A stretch of DNA of 6,202 bases, taken from positions 16,951 to 23,152 of the forward strand of contig MGVN01000038.1 in the NCBI GenBank assembly GCA_001800515.1, given 5' to 3'. The notes below the pieces were generated by a model. The model had not been told where the DNA came from. It made no database searches and was given only the letters and a program-made list of their open reading frames with translations. The position numbers were made by a program, and so were the translations under genes. The DNA is from Elusimicrobia bacterium RIFOXYB2_FULL_49_7. GTDB lineage: Bacteria; Fibrobacterota; OXYB2-FULL-49-7. Of this stretch, positions 6,159 to 6,202 are shown one piece after another; positions within the stretch are counted from its first letter, which is position 1, and every line of letters starts with the position of its first letter.

Positions 6159-6202
6159 CTAAAACGAAATGCGACCTCGCTCTCAATTTACGGCATCCCG
6201 CT

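Noticed and set aside
6141..6171. Perfect Shine-Dalgarno-like AAAGGAGG at 6141-6148 followed by an ATG at 6169
   Set aside because: The spacing is about 20 nt, too long, and no ATG, GTG or TTG lies at a suitable distance. Only 11 codons follow to the window edge.
6183..6202. Possible end of a minus-strand gene entering from the right (TGA at 6185-6183)
   Set aside because: Only five codons are visible before the edge, and another frame also has a stop there, so nothing can be supported.

Overview
The window is a piece of a Gram-negative chromosome of ordinary, fairly balanced base composition. It carries outer-membrane and secreted proteins around a housekeeping gene pair. Three things point loosely to the Fibrobacterota (for example the motile Chitinivibrionia) or a nearby phylum: a CsgG-like domain fused to an outer-membrane barrel, a lamin-tail-domain lipoprotein, and a secreted protein with a chitobiase-type C-terminal domain. 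No rRNA or diagnostic marker is present, so this placement is an inference. RadA is too universal to help, but FliS implies a flagellated ancestor.

Layout. Positions 1-363 (minus) hold the N-terminal end of a secreted protein whose remainder lies beyond the left edge. Its first part overlaps two tandem inverted repeats that could instead be a structured mRNA leader. Positions 364-524 are an AT-rich divergent intergenic region. Positions 525-1931 (plus) encode a CsgG-like domain joined by a proline-rich linker to a predicted outer-membrane beta-barrel. Positions 1932-2136 are a convergent gap with an inverted repeat and a doubtful small minus-strand ORF. Positions 2137-2487 (minus) encode a FliS-like flagellin chaperone, 8 bp after the stop of radA (2496-3866, minus). 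Positions 3932-5212 (minus) encode a lamin-tail-domain lipoprotein. It diverges from a 274-aa predicted outer-membrane barrel protein at 5308-6132 (plus). The last 70 bases contain no supported gene.

How the genes relate. The lipoprotein, radA and fliS genes lie in one direction with short gaps and could share transcription, with radA and fliS the most tightly linked. The two plus-strand genes both encode exported proteins ending in phenylalanine, as outer-membrane barrels usually do. I do not see a defence locus, mobile element, CRISPR array or tRNA. I also do not see a clearly new multi-gene system. The points most worth checking are the possible structured leader with a non-AUG start at 267-363, the CsgG-barrel fusion, and the radA-fliS coupling.
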